A stretch of DNA of 64,000 nucleotides from DATBLE01 sp963764565 (GTDB lineage Bacteria; Actinomycetota; Thermoleophilia; Gaiellales; Gaiellaceae), in contig CAVXTD010000023.1 in assembly GCA_963764565.1 (NCBI GenBank), positions 124,001 to 188,000 of the forward strand, read 5' to 3'. Within the stretch, counting starts at the first letter, position 1, and every line of letters begins with the position of its first letter. Under the pieces are notes generated by a model. That model did not search any database. It was not told the origin of the DNA and saw nothing but the letters and a program-made list of their open reading frames with translations. Below, piece by piece: positions 52,911 to 63,827 of this stretch. Both the position numbers and the translations under genes were made by a program.

Positions 52911-54297
52911 CGCGTGCCGTCCTCGCGCAGCATCCTGCGGAGGATCTTTCCAGACGGGCTCTTCGGCAGCTCGCCGACGAAGCGGTACTCGCGGGGACGC
53001 TTGAAGCGCGCGAGGGTGTCCGAGGCCAGACAGTGGGCGTCGAGCGCTTCGGCGGTGACGCCGGCCTCGGCGACGACGACGGCGACGACGCGGTGGCCGA
53101 GACGCTCGTCCGCCGCGCCGATCACGGCCACCTCCCGCACGCCCGGGTGCCGCGAGAGCACGTCCTCGACCTCGAGCGGGTGCACGTTCTCGCCCCCGGA
53201 GACGATCATGTCGTCCACCCGGCCGTCGAGCCAGAGGTCGCCGTCCTCGTCGAGCCGGCCGACGTCGCCGGTGTGGAACCAGCCGTCGCGGATCGCGCGC
53301 TCGTCGGCGTCGGGGCGGTTCCAGTAGCCGGCGAACGCCTCGTCGGAGGAGAGGTGGCAGAGGATCTCGCCGCCCTCGCCGAGGCGCAGCCGGGCGTTCA
53401 GTGCGGGCCGGCCCGCGCAGCCCGGCTTCGCGCGCTGGTCGCGGTGGACCGCGTAGGTGTAGATCTCGGTCGAGCCGTAGTGGTTGACGAACAGCCGCGG
53501 CTCGAAGACCTCGACGCAGCGCTCGACGAGCGCTGCGGTCATCGCCGCGCCCGGCGTACGCCAGCGTCTCCACCGACGACAGGTCGAACTCGCCGCGCCG
53601 CGGGTGCGAGACGAGGTCGTGGTAGAGCGTGGGGGCGAGGTAGAGCGACGTGATCCGCTCGCGCTCGATCAGCGCCAGCGCCGTCTCGGCGTCCCAATCG
53701 GGCTGGCAGACGTAGCAGCCGCCGACGAGGTGCATCGCGACAGCGAGTGCAAGCCCATCGTGTGGTAGAGCGGCATCACGCCGAGCGTGCGGTCGCCGTA
53801 GCGGTAGCCGTGCTGGACGACCTGGGAGAGCCCGCCGGCGCGGTCGGCGCGGTGCGAGCGCGGCACGCCCTTCGGCCGGCCGGTCGTTCCCGACGTGTAG
53901 AGCATCAGGCTCTCCGCGGTGTCGTCCACGTCGAGCGCGCCCGGGTGCTCGTCGCCGAGCAGCGGCTCGACGTCCACGTCGGCGTCGAGGAAGAGCGCTG
54001 GCGCCCGAGTCTTCGCGGCAGTAGGCGAGGTCGGCGGGGGAGACGCGCGGCGAGAGCGGCACGAACGACGCGCCGAGCCACTGGCAGGCCCAGTAGAGCT
54101 CGACCGACTCGCGGCGGGAGCGGACGACCGCGGCCAGCCGGTCGCCGCGGCGCGAGCCCTTCGCGGGCGAGCCCGCCGGCGATCCGCGCTGCGCGCCGGC
54201 GCAGATCCGCGTACGTGAGCCGGACGTCGCCCTCGACGACGGCCTCGGCCTCGGGATTCCGCTCGGCCGCGTACAGGAGGCTGAGCGCGAGGTTCAC
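52907..54297 (-). CDS. AMP-forming acyl-CoA synthetase/ligase, several frameshifts
   Basis: Adenylate-forming ligase of about 463 residues. GTG 54297 opens with VNLALSLLYAAERNPEAEAV and LTYADLRRRAARIAGGLA. The AMP-binding loop is LMLYTSGTTGRPKGVPRSH, then FVNHYGSTEIYTY, GWFHTGDVGRLDEDGDLWL and the catalytic Lys in LPKSPSGKILRRML. Shifts fall near 54175, 54005, 53740 and 53555. With the hydratase it suggests activation and processing of a carboxylic acid. Its GTG overlaps the kinase stop. Confidence 0.88.
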
Positions 54298-55055
54298 CCG
54301 GGCCACGTCCAGTTCGCGGCGTCGGAGCCGACCGCACAGGCGTTGGCCACTGCCCGGTCGACGTCGTCGCCGCGGGCGAGCGAGACGAGCAACGACGCGG
54401 CGAACGCGTCGCCGATTCCCGGAGGGTTGCGGTCGAGCAGCGTCGGCGGTTCGGCGTGGATCACCTGCGCCTGTGCAGAGGCAACAGCGCCTCGTCCTCC
54501 GCGGGTGACGACCACGACGTCGTAGCTTGGTACCAGAGGGGCGTCCGTGTCGACCCCGAGCGCGGTAGCCGCCTCTTCGTTGGCGAGCAGGACGTTGCCG
54601 CCGGCCGGCAGGTCGGTCAGCTTCGCCGCATCGAGGGCGACCCACGGGGCCTGGGCCCGAGCGAGCGCGGCTTCGATCGTCGGCCGGGGCAGGTAGCCGG
54701 ACACGAGCACCACGTCGGCCTCGAGCGCGCCGAGGTGCTCGGGGGCGAACGTGGCGTTCGCTCCCGCGGCGCACACGGACCACGCCGTCGGCGAACAGGA
54801 AGGCGCCGGTGGGCTCCTCGGGATCGACCGAGAGCTCGGCCCGGACGCGCTTCGCCTCGAGCTCGGTCCGGATCATGCGCCCACCCGCGTCGTCGCCGAC
54901 CCGGCCGACGACGGTGGCCTCGGCGCCCGAGTCGCCGCGGCCCAGAGCGCCGCGTTCGACGCCGAGCCGCCGACGCGCACGCCGATCCGGGCGTCGTGGC
55001 CCGACCCCTCGGCGAACACGTCGACCATGACGTCGCCGACGGCGACGAAGCGCAC
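54294..55055 (-). CDS. PfkB-family carbohydrate kinase, frameshifted
   Basis: Ribokinase-like sugar kinase of about 253 residues. GTG 55055 gives RFVAVGDVMVDVFAEGSG and RVGGSASNAALWAA, the substrate-binding GG motif. After shifts near 54930 and 54785 come ATVVGRVGDDAGGRMIRTEL and the C-terminal ATP site VVVTRGGRGAVAS and PPGIGDAFAASLLVSLA with the catalytic Asp. The substrate is unknown. It is translationally coupled to the acyl-CoA ligase downstream. Confidence 0.85.
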
Positions 55056-55074
55056 GGCGCTTCATGTTGCGAGG

Positions 55075-55281
55075 TTACGCGGGGCGGTACGCGAACGGGT
55101 GATTGAAGACGTCGAGAGCGTTGTCGGCGCGCGCTTCGATCTCGAAGCGCTCGTCGGTGCGCCAGTCGTTCACGACCACCTTCAGTCTGCCGCCGTCCTC
55201 GGCCCAGAGCAGGGTGACCTCGAAGCCGTCTCCGACCCGGTGGTCGAGCTCCCGCAATTTCTCCCGCTCGAGCGTCTCCAT
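55075..55281 (-). CDS. Small conserved hypothetical protein
   Basis: A 68-residue soluble protein, not assigned to a named family. It starts METLEREKLRELDHRVGDGF and has alternating beta-strand-like segments (EVTLLWAEDGGRLKVVVND, ERFEIEARADNALDVFNHP), suggesting a small beta-sheet domain. A GAGGAC ribosome site precedes ATG 55281. It is probably a separate unit between the kinase and the carboxypeptidase. Confidence 0.65.
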   Translation of the reverse strand: METLEREKLRELDHRVGDGFEVTLLWAEDGGRLKVVVNDWRTDERFEIEARADNALDVFNHPFAYRPA

Positions 55282-55309
55282 GTCCTCACAGTGCCATACC
55301 GGATATGGG

Positions 55310-56834
55310 CTAGGTCGGGGTCGCGAGTGAAGATTTCGTTAAATCGTGGAGCCCGCCGAGCTTGGCGCTCAGGTACCGGAGGTACGGCTCGGGGTCGATG
55401 CCGCCGCCGACGACCCGCTCCAGCATCTCTTGCGGCGTGAACTTGCGCCCGTGGCGCCAGAGGCGCTCGCGCAGCCAATCGCACAGCGGGCCGAGGTCGC
55501 CGGCCTCCAGTCGCCCGTCGAGATCGGGGACATCCTCGAGCACCTTCTCCCAGATCTGCACCGAGATCACGTTTCCGAGCGCGTAGGTGGGGAAGTAGCC
55601 GAGCGTCCCGCGTGACCAGTGGACGTCCTGGAGCACGCCGTGCGCGTCGTCGGGCACGTCGACGCCGAGGTAGTCGCCGATCCGCTCGTTCCAGATCCTC
55701 GGCAGCTCGCGGAGGTCGAACGAGCCGGCGAGCAGCTCCTGCTCGAGCTCGAAGCGGAGGATGATGTGCAGCGAGTAGGTCGCCTCGTCGGCCTCGATGC
55801 GGATCAGCGACGGCTGCACCTTGTTGATCGCCCGGTGGAAGTCGTCGAGCTCGACGCCGGCGAACTGCTCGGGGAAGAGCCGCTGCACGTGCGGGTAGCC
55901 CCAGCGCCAGAACTGGATGCTGCGACCGACCAGGTTCTCGAACATCCGGCTCTGCGACTCGTGCAGCGCCAGCGACGTGCCGCGGCAGAGCGGTGTCCGC
56001 TCGAGCGCCGGGTCGACGTTGTGCTCGTAGAGCGCGTGCCCGCCCTCGTGCATCGACGCGAAGATGCCGCCGAACTCGTCGAGCGGGTAGCGCGTCGTCA
56101 TCCGGATGTCCGAGGTCGCCATCGAGGAGGCGAACGGGTGCTCGACCGGGTCGATCCGCCAGCTCCCGTCGCGGAAGCCGAAGCGGCCGAGGATCGTCTG
56201 CTCCAGCTCCTGCTGCCTGTCCAGCGCGAAGCTCCCGCGCAGGATCGAGTCGTCGATCTCCCGATCCGAGAGCTCCGCGATCAGCGGGACGAGCCCCTCT
56301 TTCAGGCGCGCGAAGACCTCCCGCACCTCGGCCGTCTTCATCCCGGGCTCGAAGTCGTCGAGCAGCGCGTCGTAGGGCTCGTCGACCTCGAAGCACTCGG
56401 CGTAGCGGCGCCGTAACTCGACGTTGCGCTCGAGGTGGGGCCGGAAGAGCTCGAAGTCGGACGTGCGCCGCGCCTCGACCCAGACCGGGAACGCCTCGGC
56501 TCCCGCCCGCGTCTGCGCCTCGCGCAGCTCGGCCGGCACGCGCAGCTCCTTCTCGCGGTCGCGACGGGCGACGCGGATCAGGCTCGCCTCGTCCGAGTCG
56601 TAGTCGAGCGACTCCTCGTACGGCCGCAGCTCCTCGATCAGCGAGCCGAGCTCGTCCGAGACGAGCAGTCCGTGCGCCAGCTTCGAGACGGTCGCCAGCT
56701 GCCGCGCGCGCACCGGGCCGCCCTGCGGCGGCATCATCGTCTGCTGATCCCAGGCGGCGAGCCCGCCCAGCTTGGCGAGATCCCAGAGCTCGCCGAGCCG
56801 GTCGCGGAGCTGCTCGTAGCGCGCCGTCGCTCAC
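55310..56834 (-). CDS. M32-family metallocarboxypeptidase, one frameshift near start
   Basis: Zinc carboxypeptidase of about 507 residues (thermostable carboxypeptidase 1 family). The catalytic motif HEGGH is in FASMHEGGHALYEHN, with the third zinc ligand Glu in LALHESQSRMFENLVG. Other family segments are DRQQELEQTILGRFGF, HPFASSMATSDIRMTTRY and IRIEADEATYSLHIILRFEL. GTG 56834 joins to YEQLRDRLGELWDLAKLGGL after removing one base near 56822. It may recycle peptides brought in by the importer. Confidence 0.92.
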
Positions 56835-56844
56835 GCGGCGACCT

Positions 56845-57150
56845 CTACGCGCGTGCCAGCCTCGACCTGCTCGCGCGGTCGGCCCGCCCGCGCTCGAGCG
56901 CGCGGAAGGCCTCGAGCACGGCGCGAGGATCGCGCCGGTGGCGCTTCGCCGCCATCGTCAGCGGCTCGTGGAAGGCGCCGCCGCAGTGCGCGCACGGAAG
57001 CGAGAGGGTCGCCATCAGCTTCGCGGCCTCACCGTCCGGGAACATCCGCAGCAGCTCGACGATCGTCGTCGACCCCTTGATCTCGCGCGAAGCCGGCGCG
57101 TCCGGCGCGGTCCCGCGCGCCTCCAGGCCGAGCACGCGCTGCTGGGTCAC
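56845..57150 (-). CDS. DUF1858-like small protein with CxxC
   Basis: A 101-residue protein. After an N-terminal linker it has GSTTIVELLRMFPDGEAAKL and the cysteine pair LPCAHCGGAFHEPLTMAAKRH, the pattern of DUF1858-type domains, which occur near redox and hybrid-cluster proteins. GTG 57150 overlaps the stop of the LarA-like gene (GTGA), which argues for a functional link with that enzyme. Confidence 0.7.
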   Translation of the reverse strand: MTQQRVLGLEARGTAPDAPASREIKGSTTIVELLRMFPDGEAAKLMATLSLPCAHCGGAFHEPLTMAAKRHRRDPRAVLEAFRALERGRADRASRSRLARA

Positions 57151-58695
57151 GCGAGGACCAGTCTCGCCGCCGGCAGGCTGGGCCGTGTCGTGCCACACCC
57201 CCACCCAGGGAGGGGGACGACCCCGCTCCCCTGCCGGCGACGTACCGGGAATCGCGCACGGGCACGTGCCGATGCGGCTGCCGGCTCAGGGGCGTGCGCC
57301 TCCTGCGGGAAGCGGAGCGGCTCGGCGTCCATGCGCACCATGTTCCGCGGCAGCTGGTAGCGCGCGAACGGCAGCACGATCACCTTCGCGTCCGGGCCGT
57401 GGCGCTCCATCGCCTCGGCGAACGCCTCGTCGAGCGACGTGGTCGCGTCGATCCCGATGTCGGCGGCCATCTCCAGGTTCTCCTCGAGCGTGACCAGCTT
57501 CAGGTGCTTGCGGGTCATCACCTCGTAGATCGGCACCCAGATGCAGCCGGCCCACATCTGGATCGTGCGCGCGTGGATGTCGCGCAGCACCTGCTGGTAG
57601 TTCTCGGGCGTCGGCCGGCATGTACGGCTTCATCAGGTCCATCAGCGCCAGGCCGGGGAAGTCGCCGACCGCGGTGTTCACGCCGGGCGAGGGCGACGCG
57701 TAGATCAGCGTGCCGCCGTCGTTGAGCACGAAGTCGGCCGACATGCAGCCCCAGCCGGTGTGGAAGAAGAGGTGGTCGGTCGGCGCGAAGACGCCGCAGA
57801 CCGCGATGTCGGCCTGCGTCGCCCGGGTGCTCGTACGCGTAGATCTCGTTGAAGCGCTCGATCGCGCGCCGGTGCGCGTCGGGGTGCGAGCCGAAGATGC
57901 ACTCGATCACGCGCCCGCGCGTGTCGAGGACGACGTTCATCGTGCACTGGAGGCCGCACATCGTCGCCACCTCGTCGATGTCCGAGCGCATCGGGCCGGC
58001 GTAGGCGCCGTAGTGGGTCTGCGGCGAGGGGACGAACGCGCAGTGGTTCGACTCGATCGTCTCGTCGGAGACGACGCCCGGGCAGGATCAGCTTGCCGCC
58101 GCCGCCCGCGCCCCAGTGGTTCGACTGCGCCTGGCCGATCGTGATCTTCAGGTCGCACTCGGCGACCGCGGTCATCAGCCACACCGGCGTGCCGCGCGAG
58201 GAGACGCCGACGTAGGTGTACGCGTCGGCGTTCCGCGGCTCGTTCTGGTGGAACGGGATCCCGAGCCGCTCCATCCGGGCGAGGTTCTCGCGGCCGATCT
58301 TCTGCTCGATGTCCGACTCGGACATCGGGAAGACCTTGCCGTTCGCGCACGCGACCACCGCCGGCTTGCCCGCCGCCTCGATCGCGTCGAGGACCGCCGG
58401 CAGCAGCCGCGACTGCGGCGTCGGCCGGAACTGGTTGTCGATGACGACCGCGACCCTCGTCGCCGAGGCGAGGAGCTCGGAGAAGCGCGGGCCCGGAGAC
58501 GGGCGACTCGAGCGCGGCCCGCGCCGCCTCGGTCGCGTCGGCGACCGGCTCGGGCTCGTCGGGGTAGATCGCGGCGAGCAGGTTCGCGTCGGGGACCTCG
58601 AGCTCGAGCTCCTCGCGGTAGACCTTCGACTCGTCGCCGGAGGCGCCGATCGTCAGCGGGTCGAGCGACTCGTACGGGATCTTCAGGCTCGCCAT
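57147..58695 (-). CDS. LarA-family (nickel-dependent lactate racemase-like) protein, frameshifted
   Basis: About 510-residue member of the LarA/DUF2088 family. ATG 58695 (GAGGAGGGG upstream) gives ASLKIPYESLDPLTIGASGD. The cofactor lysine motif of LarA is seen as GAGGGGKLILPG after SNHW, and a later ESNHCAF matches the nickel-binding His. The usual GTHR motif after the first domain reads CANGKVFPM, so one catalytic His is missing and a racemase other than lactate racemase is likely. Shifts near 58495, 58395, 58085, 57825, 57615 and 57230 break it. Confidence 0.8.
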
Positions 58696-58744
58696 CGTCC
58701 CCTCCTCGTCGGGAACCACTTTGGAGGCTACGGCCGGGGTCCGG

Positions 58745-58750
58745 TACCGT
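58745..58750 (+). promoter_or_regulatory. -10 element for VOC-family gene
   Basis: TACCGT ends eight bases before ATG 58759, with a weak -35 TTGGAG at 58721-58726 (18-bp spacer). No ribosome site separates it from the start, in line with a leaderless transcript. Confidence 0.45.
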
Positions 58751-58758
58751 CAAGAATC

Positions 58759-59235
58759 ATGCGCGCCACGCGGATCAACCACGTCTCGATCGTCGCCGAA
58801 CGACCTCGAGGAGTCGGCCCGCTTCTACGAGGAGCTGTTCGGGATGGAGCGCGTGCCGACGGCGAGGTTCCCGCAGGGCCGCGTGCTCTGGCTGCGGCTC
58901 GGAGAGCAGCAGCTGCACCTGTTCGAGAGCGACGACGACGATCCGACCTGCGCCACCACTTCGGGCTCGACGTCGACGACTTCGAGGCCGTCTACGCGAA
59001 GGCGAAGGAGCTCGGCGTCCTCGACACGACGGCGTTCGGCTCGCCGCTGCGGAGCCACCCGGCCGGCTGGGTGCAGCTGTACCTCCGCGACCCGGCCGGC
59101 AACCTCGTCGAGGTCGACTGGCCGGACGCGACGCACGCTCGCCGCGAGACGCTCGCCGAGTCGATGCCGCTCGAGAGCACGGTCGCGCAGGACGGCGAGG
59201 CCGCGCGCGCGACGCTGTACCACGCAGCGCGCTGA
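58759..59235 (+). CDS. VOC-family (glyoxalase/dioxygenase fold) protein, two frameshifts
   Basis: About 158-residue vicinal-oxygen-chelate protein. The opening RATRINHVSIVA and, one frame later, DLEESARFYEELFGMERVP form the first beta-alpha-beta unit with a His metal ligand. The second unit begins LRHHFGLDVDDFEAVYAKAK and ends LYLRDPAGNLVEVDWPDA with a Glu ligand. Shifts fall near 58800 and 58952. The reaction cannot be told from sequence. Confidence 0.82.
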   Translation: MRATRINHVSIVAERPRGVGPLLRGAVRDGARADGEVPAGPRALAAARRAAAAPVRERRRRSDLRHHFGLDVDDFEAVYAKAKELGVLDTTAFGSPLRSHPAGWVQLYLRDPAGNLVEVDWPDATHARRETLAESMPLESTVAQDGEAARATLYHAAR

Positions 59236-59243
59236 CGCAGCGT

Positions 59244-59272
59244 TTGAAAGCGGGAAACCTGCCTGGTACGGT
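59244..59272 (+). promoter_or_regulatory. Sigma-70 type promoter of the Liv-type importer operon
   Basis: TTGAAA (59244-59249), a 17-bp spacer and TACGGT (59267-59272). The likely TTG start codon at 59282 is nine bases beyond, so the transcript would have little or no leader. Confidence 0.55.
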
Positions 59273-59281
59273 CGGCTTCGC

Positions 59282-60448
59282 TTGAGCGCGCTGGCCGCCA
59301 GGATTCCCATCGCGCGAGCAGGTCGGCTCGTACCTGACCTGGCGCGCGTGCCGGTGCTCCTCGCCGCTCGCGCTCGTCCTCTTCGCGCTCGCCTACGTCC
59401 TCTTCATCACGACGATCCCGGCGTTCGACGCGAACGGCAACGCAGCAGCTGGCGGACGACGACTTCGGCTCGGCGGTCCACGACCCGTCGTCGTTCCTGC
59501 AGATCGTGCTCGACTCGATCACCTTCGCCGCCGCGCTCTTCATCGTCGCCAGCGGCTTCGCGCTGATCTTCGGGCTGATGCGCATCGTGAACATGGCCCA
59601 CGGCTCGTTCTACCTCCTCGGCGGCTACATCGCCTACGAGATCCAGCAGGGGATGACCGGGCAGGGCTTCTCGCTCGCAGGCGACCGAGGTGAACACCTG
59701 GGAGTGGCTCGTCCCGCTCGCTCGTCGCGGCGCCGTGCATCGCCGTCGTCGGGCTCGTCGATCCAGCAGGCGTTCCTCCGCTGGAACCAGGGCCAGGAGC
59801 TGCGGCAGGCGCTGATCACGATCGCGGTCTCGGTGATCGTCGCCGACCAGATCATCGCCCACTTCCCGCGCAACGTCTCGCAGGGCGCAGCAGTTCGGCG
59901 GCAACGCCGTCGACCTGACCTGGCCCGGCTGGACCGACCGCTTCGTCAACCTGCACGTCGGCGGCGTCCAGTACTCGCTCGCGCGGCTCGTCATGCTCGC
60001 GATCGGCGTCGCCGTCGGCGTCGGCCTCTGGCTCTGGCTCTACCGGACGAAGACCGGAATGGTCATCCGCGCGGGCGTCGACGACCAGAAGATGACCTCG
60101 GCGCTCGGGATCAACATCCAGAAGACCTTCGCGATCGCGTTCGTCGTCGGCTCGGCGCTCGCCGCGCTCGGCGCGGTCGTCTGGGCCTCGCAGTCGAACA
60201 TCTCCTCGGGGCAGGACGGGCAGTGGCTGCTGAACTCGCTCGTCGTCGTGATCGTCGGCGGCATGGGCTCGATCTTCGGCGCCGCCGCCGGCGCGCTCCT
60301 CTTCGCCTTCGTCGCCAACTTCGGCGCGTCGTACCTGCCGACGACCGGGACCGACTGCTGCACGCAGTACTCGTCGATCCTCACCTTCGTCCTGATCGCG
60401 CTCGTGCTCGCGTTCCGGCCGCGCGGCCTGTTCGGGAGGGCCGGGTGA
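59282..60448 (+). CDS. Branched-chain-type ABC importer permease LivH-like, frameshifted
   Basis: First inner-membrane permease of a branched-chain amino acid/amide-type importer. After a charged N-terminus and one helix (LALVLFALAYVLFITTIPAF) the LivH core begins LDSITFAAALFIVASGFALI and MRIVNMAHGSFYLLGGYIAY. The cytoplasmic loop is IRAGVDDQKMTSALGINIQK, and the C-terminus is VVVIVGGMGSIFGAAAGALL and FRPRGLFGRAG. Indels near 59325, 59370, 59445, 59685, 59720 and 59890 interrupt it; 59993-60448 is clean. It overlaps the next permease (GTGA). Confidence 0.85.
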
Positions 60449-61540
60449 ACCCGCGCGGCTGGACGCGCGAAGCAGCAGGTCGAGCGCGCGCTCGCGGCTC
60501 GGCGCGCTCGTCGCTCGTCGTCGTCTGGCCGGCGGCCGGCTTCAGCGACTACTGGGCGCACACGATCCTGATCGAGACGTTCCTCTTCGGGATCGCCGCC
60601 GCGAGCCTGATCTTCCTCTCCGCCTACGGCGGCATGGTCTCGCTCGCGCAGACCGCGCTGTTCGGGATCGCCGGCATCATCCTCGGGAACCTGGCGACGC
60701 AAGGGCGGCCCGGGCGGCGACGTCGAAGGGACTCCACCTCGGCTGGGACCCGACGCTCGCGCTCGTGCTCGCGATCGTCGCTGACGACCGTGATCGGCCT
60801 GCTCTTCGGCGCGGTCGCCTCGCGGAGCGCCGGGCATCTACTTCCTGATGATCACGCTCACCTACTCGGTGATCGCGACCTACACGCTCGGCCAGGTGAC
60901 GAAGATCTCGCGGCTTCTCCGGGCATCGGCGGCATCAACCGCTACACGCCGGGCTGGATCGGCAACATCCTCGCCCACCCGAACCGGCTCTACTACATCG
61001 CCCTCGGGGTCGGCGCTCGTCGTCTACGCGCTGATCCGCTACATCGTCCGCACGCCGTTCGGCATCACGCTCCAGGGGGTCCGCGACGAGCCGATCCGGA
61101 TGAGCTCGCTCGGCTACAACGTGCCGCTGCACCGGACGCTCGCGTTCGGGTTCGCGGCCTTCCTCGCCTCGCTCGGCGGGGTCCTCTACGTCTGGTGGGC
61201 GGGCCAGGTCGCGCCGGGCGACGTCGACCTGCCCGCAGACGATCAACCTGCTGTGATGGCGGTGATCGGCGGCCTCGTCCGGATCGAGGGCGCCTGGGTC
61301 GGCGCCTTCGCGTTCATCGTGATGCAGAACTACATCACGCGACACGCACTTCCCCGGCTCGGCTTCGGCGGCACGCTCTTCGGCGGCAGCTTCAACACGA
61401 TCATCGGCATGATCTTCCTGGTGATCGTCGTCGTCTCACCCGACGGCCTGCATCGGGCTCTGGGGACGGCTGTTCGAGGCGGGCGCCGGATCGAAGGCGG
61501 TGACCCGACGCCCGCCGCGGCGCCTGAGCCGGCGAAATGA
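60445..61540 (+). CDS. Branched-chain-type ABC importer permease LivM-like, frameshifted
   Basis: Second permease. Helices are visible in ILIETFLFGIAAASLIFLSA and the family motif YGGMVSLAQTALFGIAGIIL. The middle (LTYSVIATYTLGQVTKIS) and the conserved loop LQGVRDEPIRMSSLGYNVPL follow in other frames. The C-terminal helices include GVLYVWWAGQVAPGD and GMIFLVIVVVSPDGL. Indels occur near 60500, 60705, 60780, 60833, 60918, 61015 and 61235. A short gap with a promoter-like sequence separates it from the binding-protein gene. Confidence 0.85.
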
Positions 61541-61559
61541 CAGACATCGACCGACTCGC

Positions 61560-61589
61560 TTGAAAGTTGGGTCAGTACTGCGCGAGAAT
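61560..61589 (+). promoter_or_regulatory. Promoter-like sequence before the Liv binding-protein gene
   Basis: TTGAAA (61560-61565), an 18-bp spacer and GAGAAT (61584-61589). Unlike the leaderless candidates, the gene that follows has a strong ribosome site, so this would give a normal leader and allow high expression of the binding protein. Confidence 0.4.
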
Positions 61590-61631
61590 CGCGCGCACCT
61601 TCGAAACACGAGAGGGAGGAGGGCATACCAG

Positions 61632-63034
61632 ATGAGGAGATACAAGCTGCGGAGCTGGAAGACGGTCGCCGTCTTGGTCGTGGCGGCAGCCGCGGTCGCG
61701 GTCGGGGCGACGGCTCGCTCGCCGCGTCGCATGCCAAGGCCGTCAAGGTCGCGATCATGACCGACTGCAAGGGCGCCTTCGCGTTCGGCTACGACTACGA
61801 CATCGGCGGCGCGCAGGGCGCGTTCGCCCAGTACGCCGGCGGCAAGACGAAGAGCCACGCGAAGCCGTCTGCGGGCATGACCGGCATCAAGGTCGGCAGC
61901 ACGCCGATCCAGATCGTCGGCTACGGCTGCGGCAACGACACCGTGCCGCTCGCGATCAGCGAGACCAAGCGCCTGATGGAGAAGCTCAACGCCGACGTCA
62001 TGATCGGCCCGCTGTCGGGTGACGAGGCGGTGTCGATCGCGAACTACGCGAAGTCGCATCCGACCAAGACGTTCATCATCGGCACCGCCGGGTCGCAGGA
62101 CCCGACGATGCAGATCGCCCCGAAGAACATGTTCCGCTACCACGGCGACGGCGCCCAGTGGAACGCCGGCATCGGCGAGATCGCCTACAAGAAGCTCGAC
62201 TGGCGGACGGCCGCGATCATCATGGACGACTACAGCTTCGGCTGGACGTCCGCGGCCGGCATGATCGCCGACTTCTGCGCCGTCGGCGGCAACATCGTCA
62301 AGCGCGTGTTCCCGCCGCTGAACACGACCGACTACGCGCCGTTCGTCCGCCAGCTGCCGCCGCCGAACCAGGTGGACGGCTACTTCTCGACGGTCGGCGG
62401 CACCGGCACGTCGGCGATGCTGAAGGCGTTCGAGCAGGCGTACGGCAAGCTCGATCCGAAGCAGTGGATCGGCAACCTGTTCTTCGGCTTCCTCGGCGCC
62501 GACAAGGTCGTCGCCCCGAAGCTCGTCGGCGCCTACGTCGGCGGGTTCGGCAACATGCCCGGGCGTGCACAACGCCGAAGGTGGACGCGTACCGCGCGTT
62601 CATGACCAAGCTGTACCCGAAGCTGCCGGCTGACGACGGCTTCGTCTACAACTACTACATCGGCCGCGTAGGCCCTCGTCCAGGGCCTGACGAAGTCCGG
62701 CGGCGCCGTCGGCGCGAAGCTCCAGGCGTCGATGCCGCGGTCGATCGAGAGCCCGTTCCAGATCTCGAACGGCGGCGTCGTGAAGCTCGACTCGCGCCGC
62801 CAGGCGATCCAGGACCAGTACCAGCTCCAGCTCGTCAAGAACGCCGACGGGTCGGTCGGTCCGCAGGTCGTCGCGTACGTCCCGAACGTCGACCAGTCGT
62901 TCGGCGGTCTGTTCAAGCCGACGAGCCCGCCGCCCGGCCGCACGCAGCCCCCGTGCAAGAAGCTGAAGACGCCGTGGCAGGGCAAGATCCAGGTCGTCAC
63001 GAACGGCAAGATCACGAACCAGGTGATCAAGTAG
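61632..63034 (+). CDS. Branched-chain-type ABC importer substrate-binding protein, frameshifted
   Basis: Type I periplasmic binding protein of about 465 residues. ATG 61632 follows GAGGGAGGAGGG and starts a signal peptide (RRYKLRSWKTVAVLVVAAAA). The mature part has KVAIMTDCKGAFAFGYDYD, GPLSGDEAVSIANYAKSHP, FIIGTAGSQDPTMQIAP and AAIIMDDYSFGWTSAAGM, the Peripla_BP_6 fold. The stretch 61757-62560 is clean; indels fall near 61713, 62563, 62575 and 62672. The ligand is probably an amino acid, amide or other small organic acid. Confidence 0.87.
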
Positions 63035-63041
63035 TAGGGGC

Positions 63042-63827
63042 TTGACCGAAGCAGCAGCAGCCGAACACGCCGTGCCGGCCCTCCGCTTGCGGGGGGTCGG
63101 CCGGCGCTTCGGCGGCCTTCACGCCGTCCGCGACGTCGATCTCGACGTCGCTGCCGGGCGAGCGCCGCGCGATCCTCGGCCCGAACGGGGCCGGCAAGAC
63201 GACGCTCTTCAACGTCATCGGCGGCGACTTCCCGGCCACCGTCCGGGACGGTCGAGCTGTTCGGCCGCGACGTCACCGCACTGCCGGCGCGGACGCGGGC
63301 GCAGCTCGGGCTCGCCCGCACCTACCAGCAGTCGCGCCTCTTCGCTCGGCCTGACCGTCGAGGACAACATCTACCTCGCCGTCCTCGGCGTCCACGGAGG
63401 CCACCTGCGTCCGGTCGTCGCTCGCGCAGCGACGCGCGAGTGCCGCGAGCGGGCCCGCGAGGCCGCCCGGCGGGTCGCGATCGACCACAAGCTCGGCGAG
63501 CTCGTCGGCTCGCTCTCGCACGGCGAGCACCGGCAGGTCGGCGCTCGCGGTGGCGCTCGCCGCCGAGCCCCAGCTCCTGATGCTCGACGAGCCGCGCCTC
63601 CGGCCTCTCGCGCGGCGAGCGCCAGCTCCTGACCGACCTGCTGCTCGCCCTCGACCGCGAGCATCACGCTGATCCTGATCGAGCACGACATGGACGTCGC
63701 CCTCCGCGTCGCCGAGCGGGTGACGATGATGCACGACGGGCGCGTGATCGTCGAGGGAACGCCCGCCGAGATCCGTGCGAACCAGCTCGTCCACGACCTC
63801 TACCTCGGCCGCAGGCCACCGCAATGA
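63042..63827 (+). CDS. Branched-chain-type ABC importer ATPase LivG-like, frameshifted
   Basis: First ATP-binding subunit. TTG 63042 gives TEAAAAEHAVPALRLRGVGR and FGGLHAVRDVDLDVAAG. Walker A is GPNGAGKTT near 63179, LARTYQQSRLF near 63313, the signature LSHGEHRQVE near 63514, Walker B LLMLDEPASGLSRGERQ near 63575, and H-loop LIEHDMDVALRVAERV near 63675. Indels near 63163, 63246, 63347, 63419, 63543, 63597 and 63661 break it. The stop overlaps the next ATG (ATGA). Confidence 0.87.
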
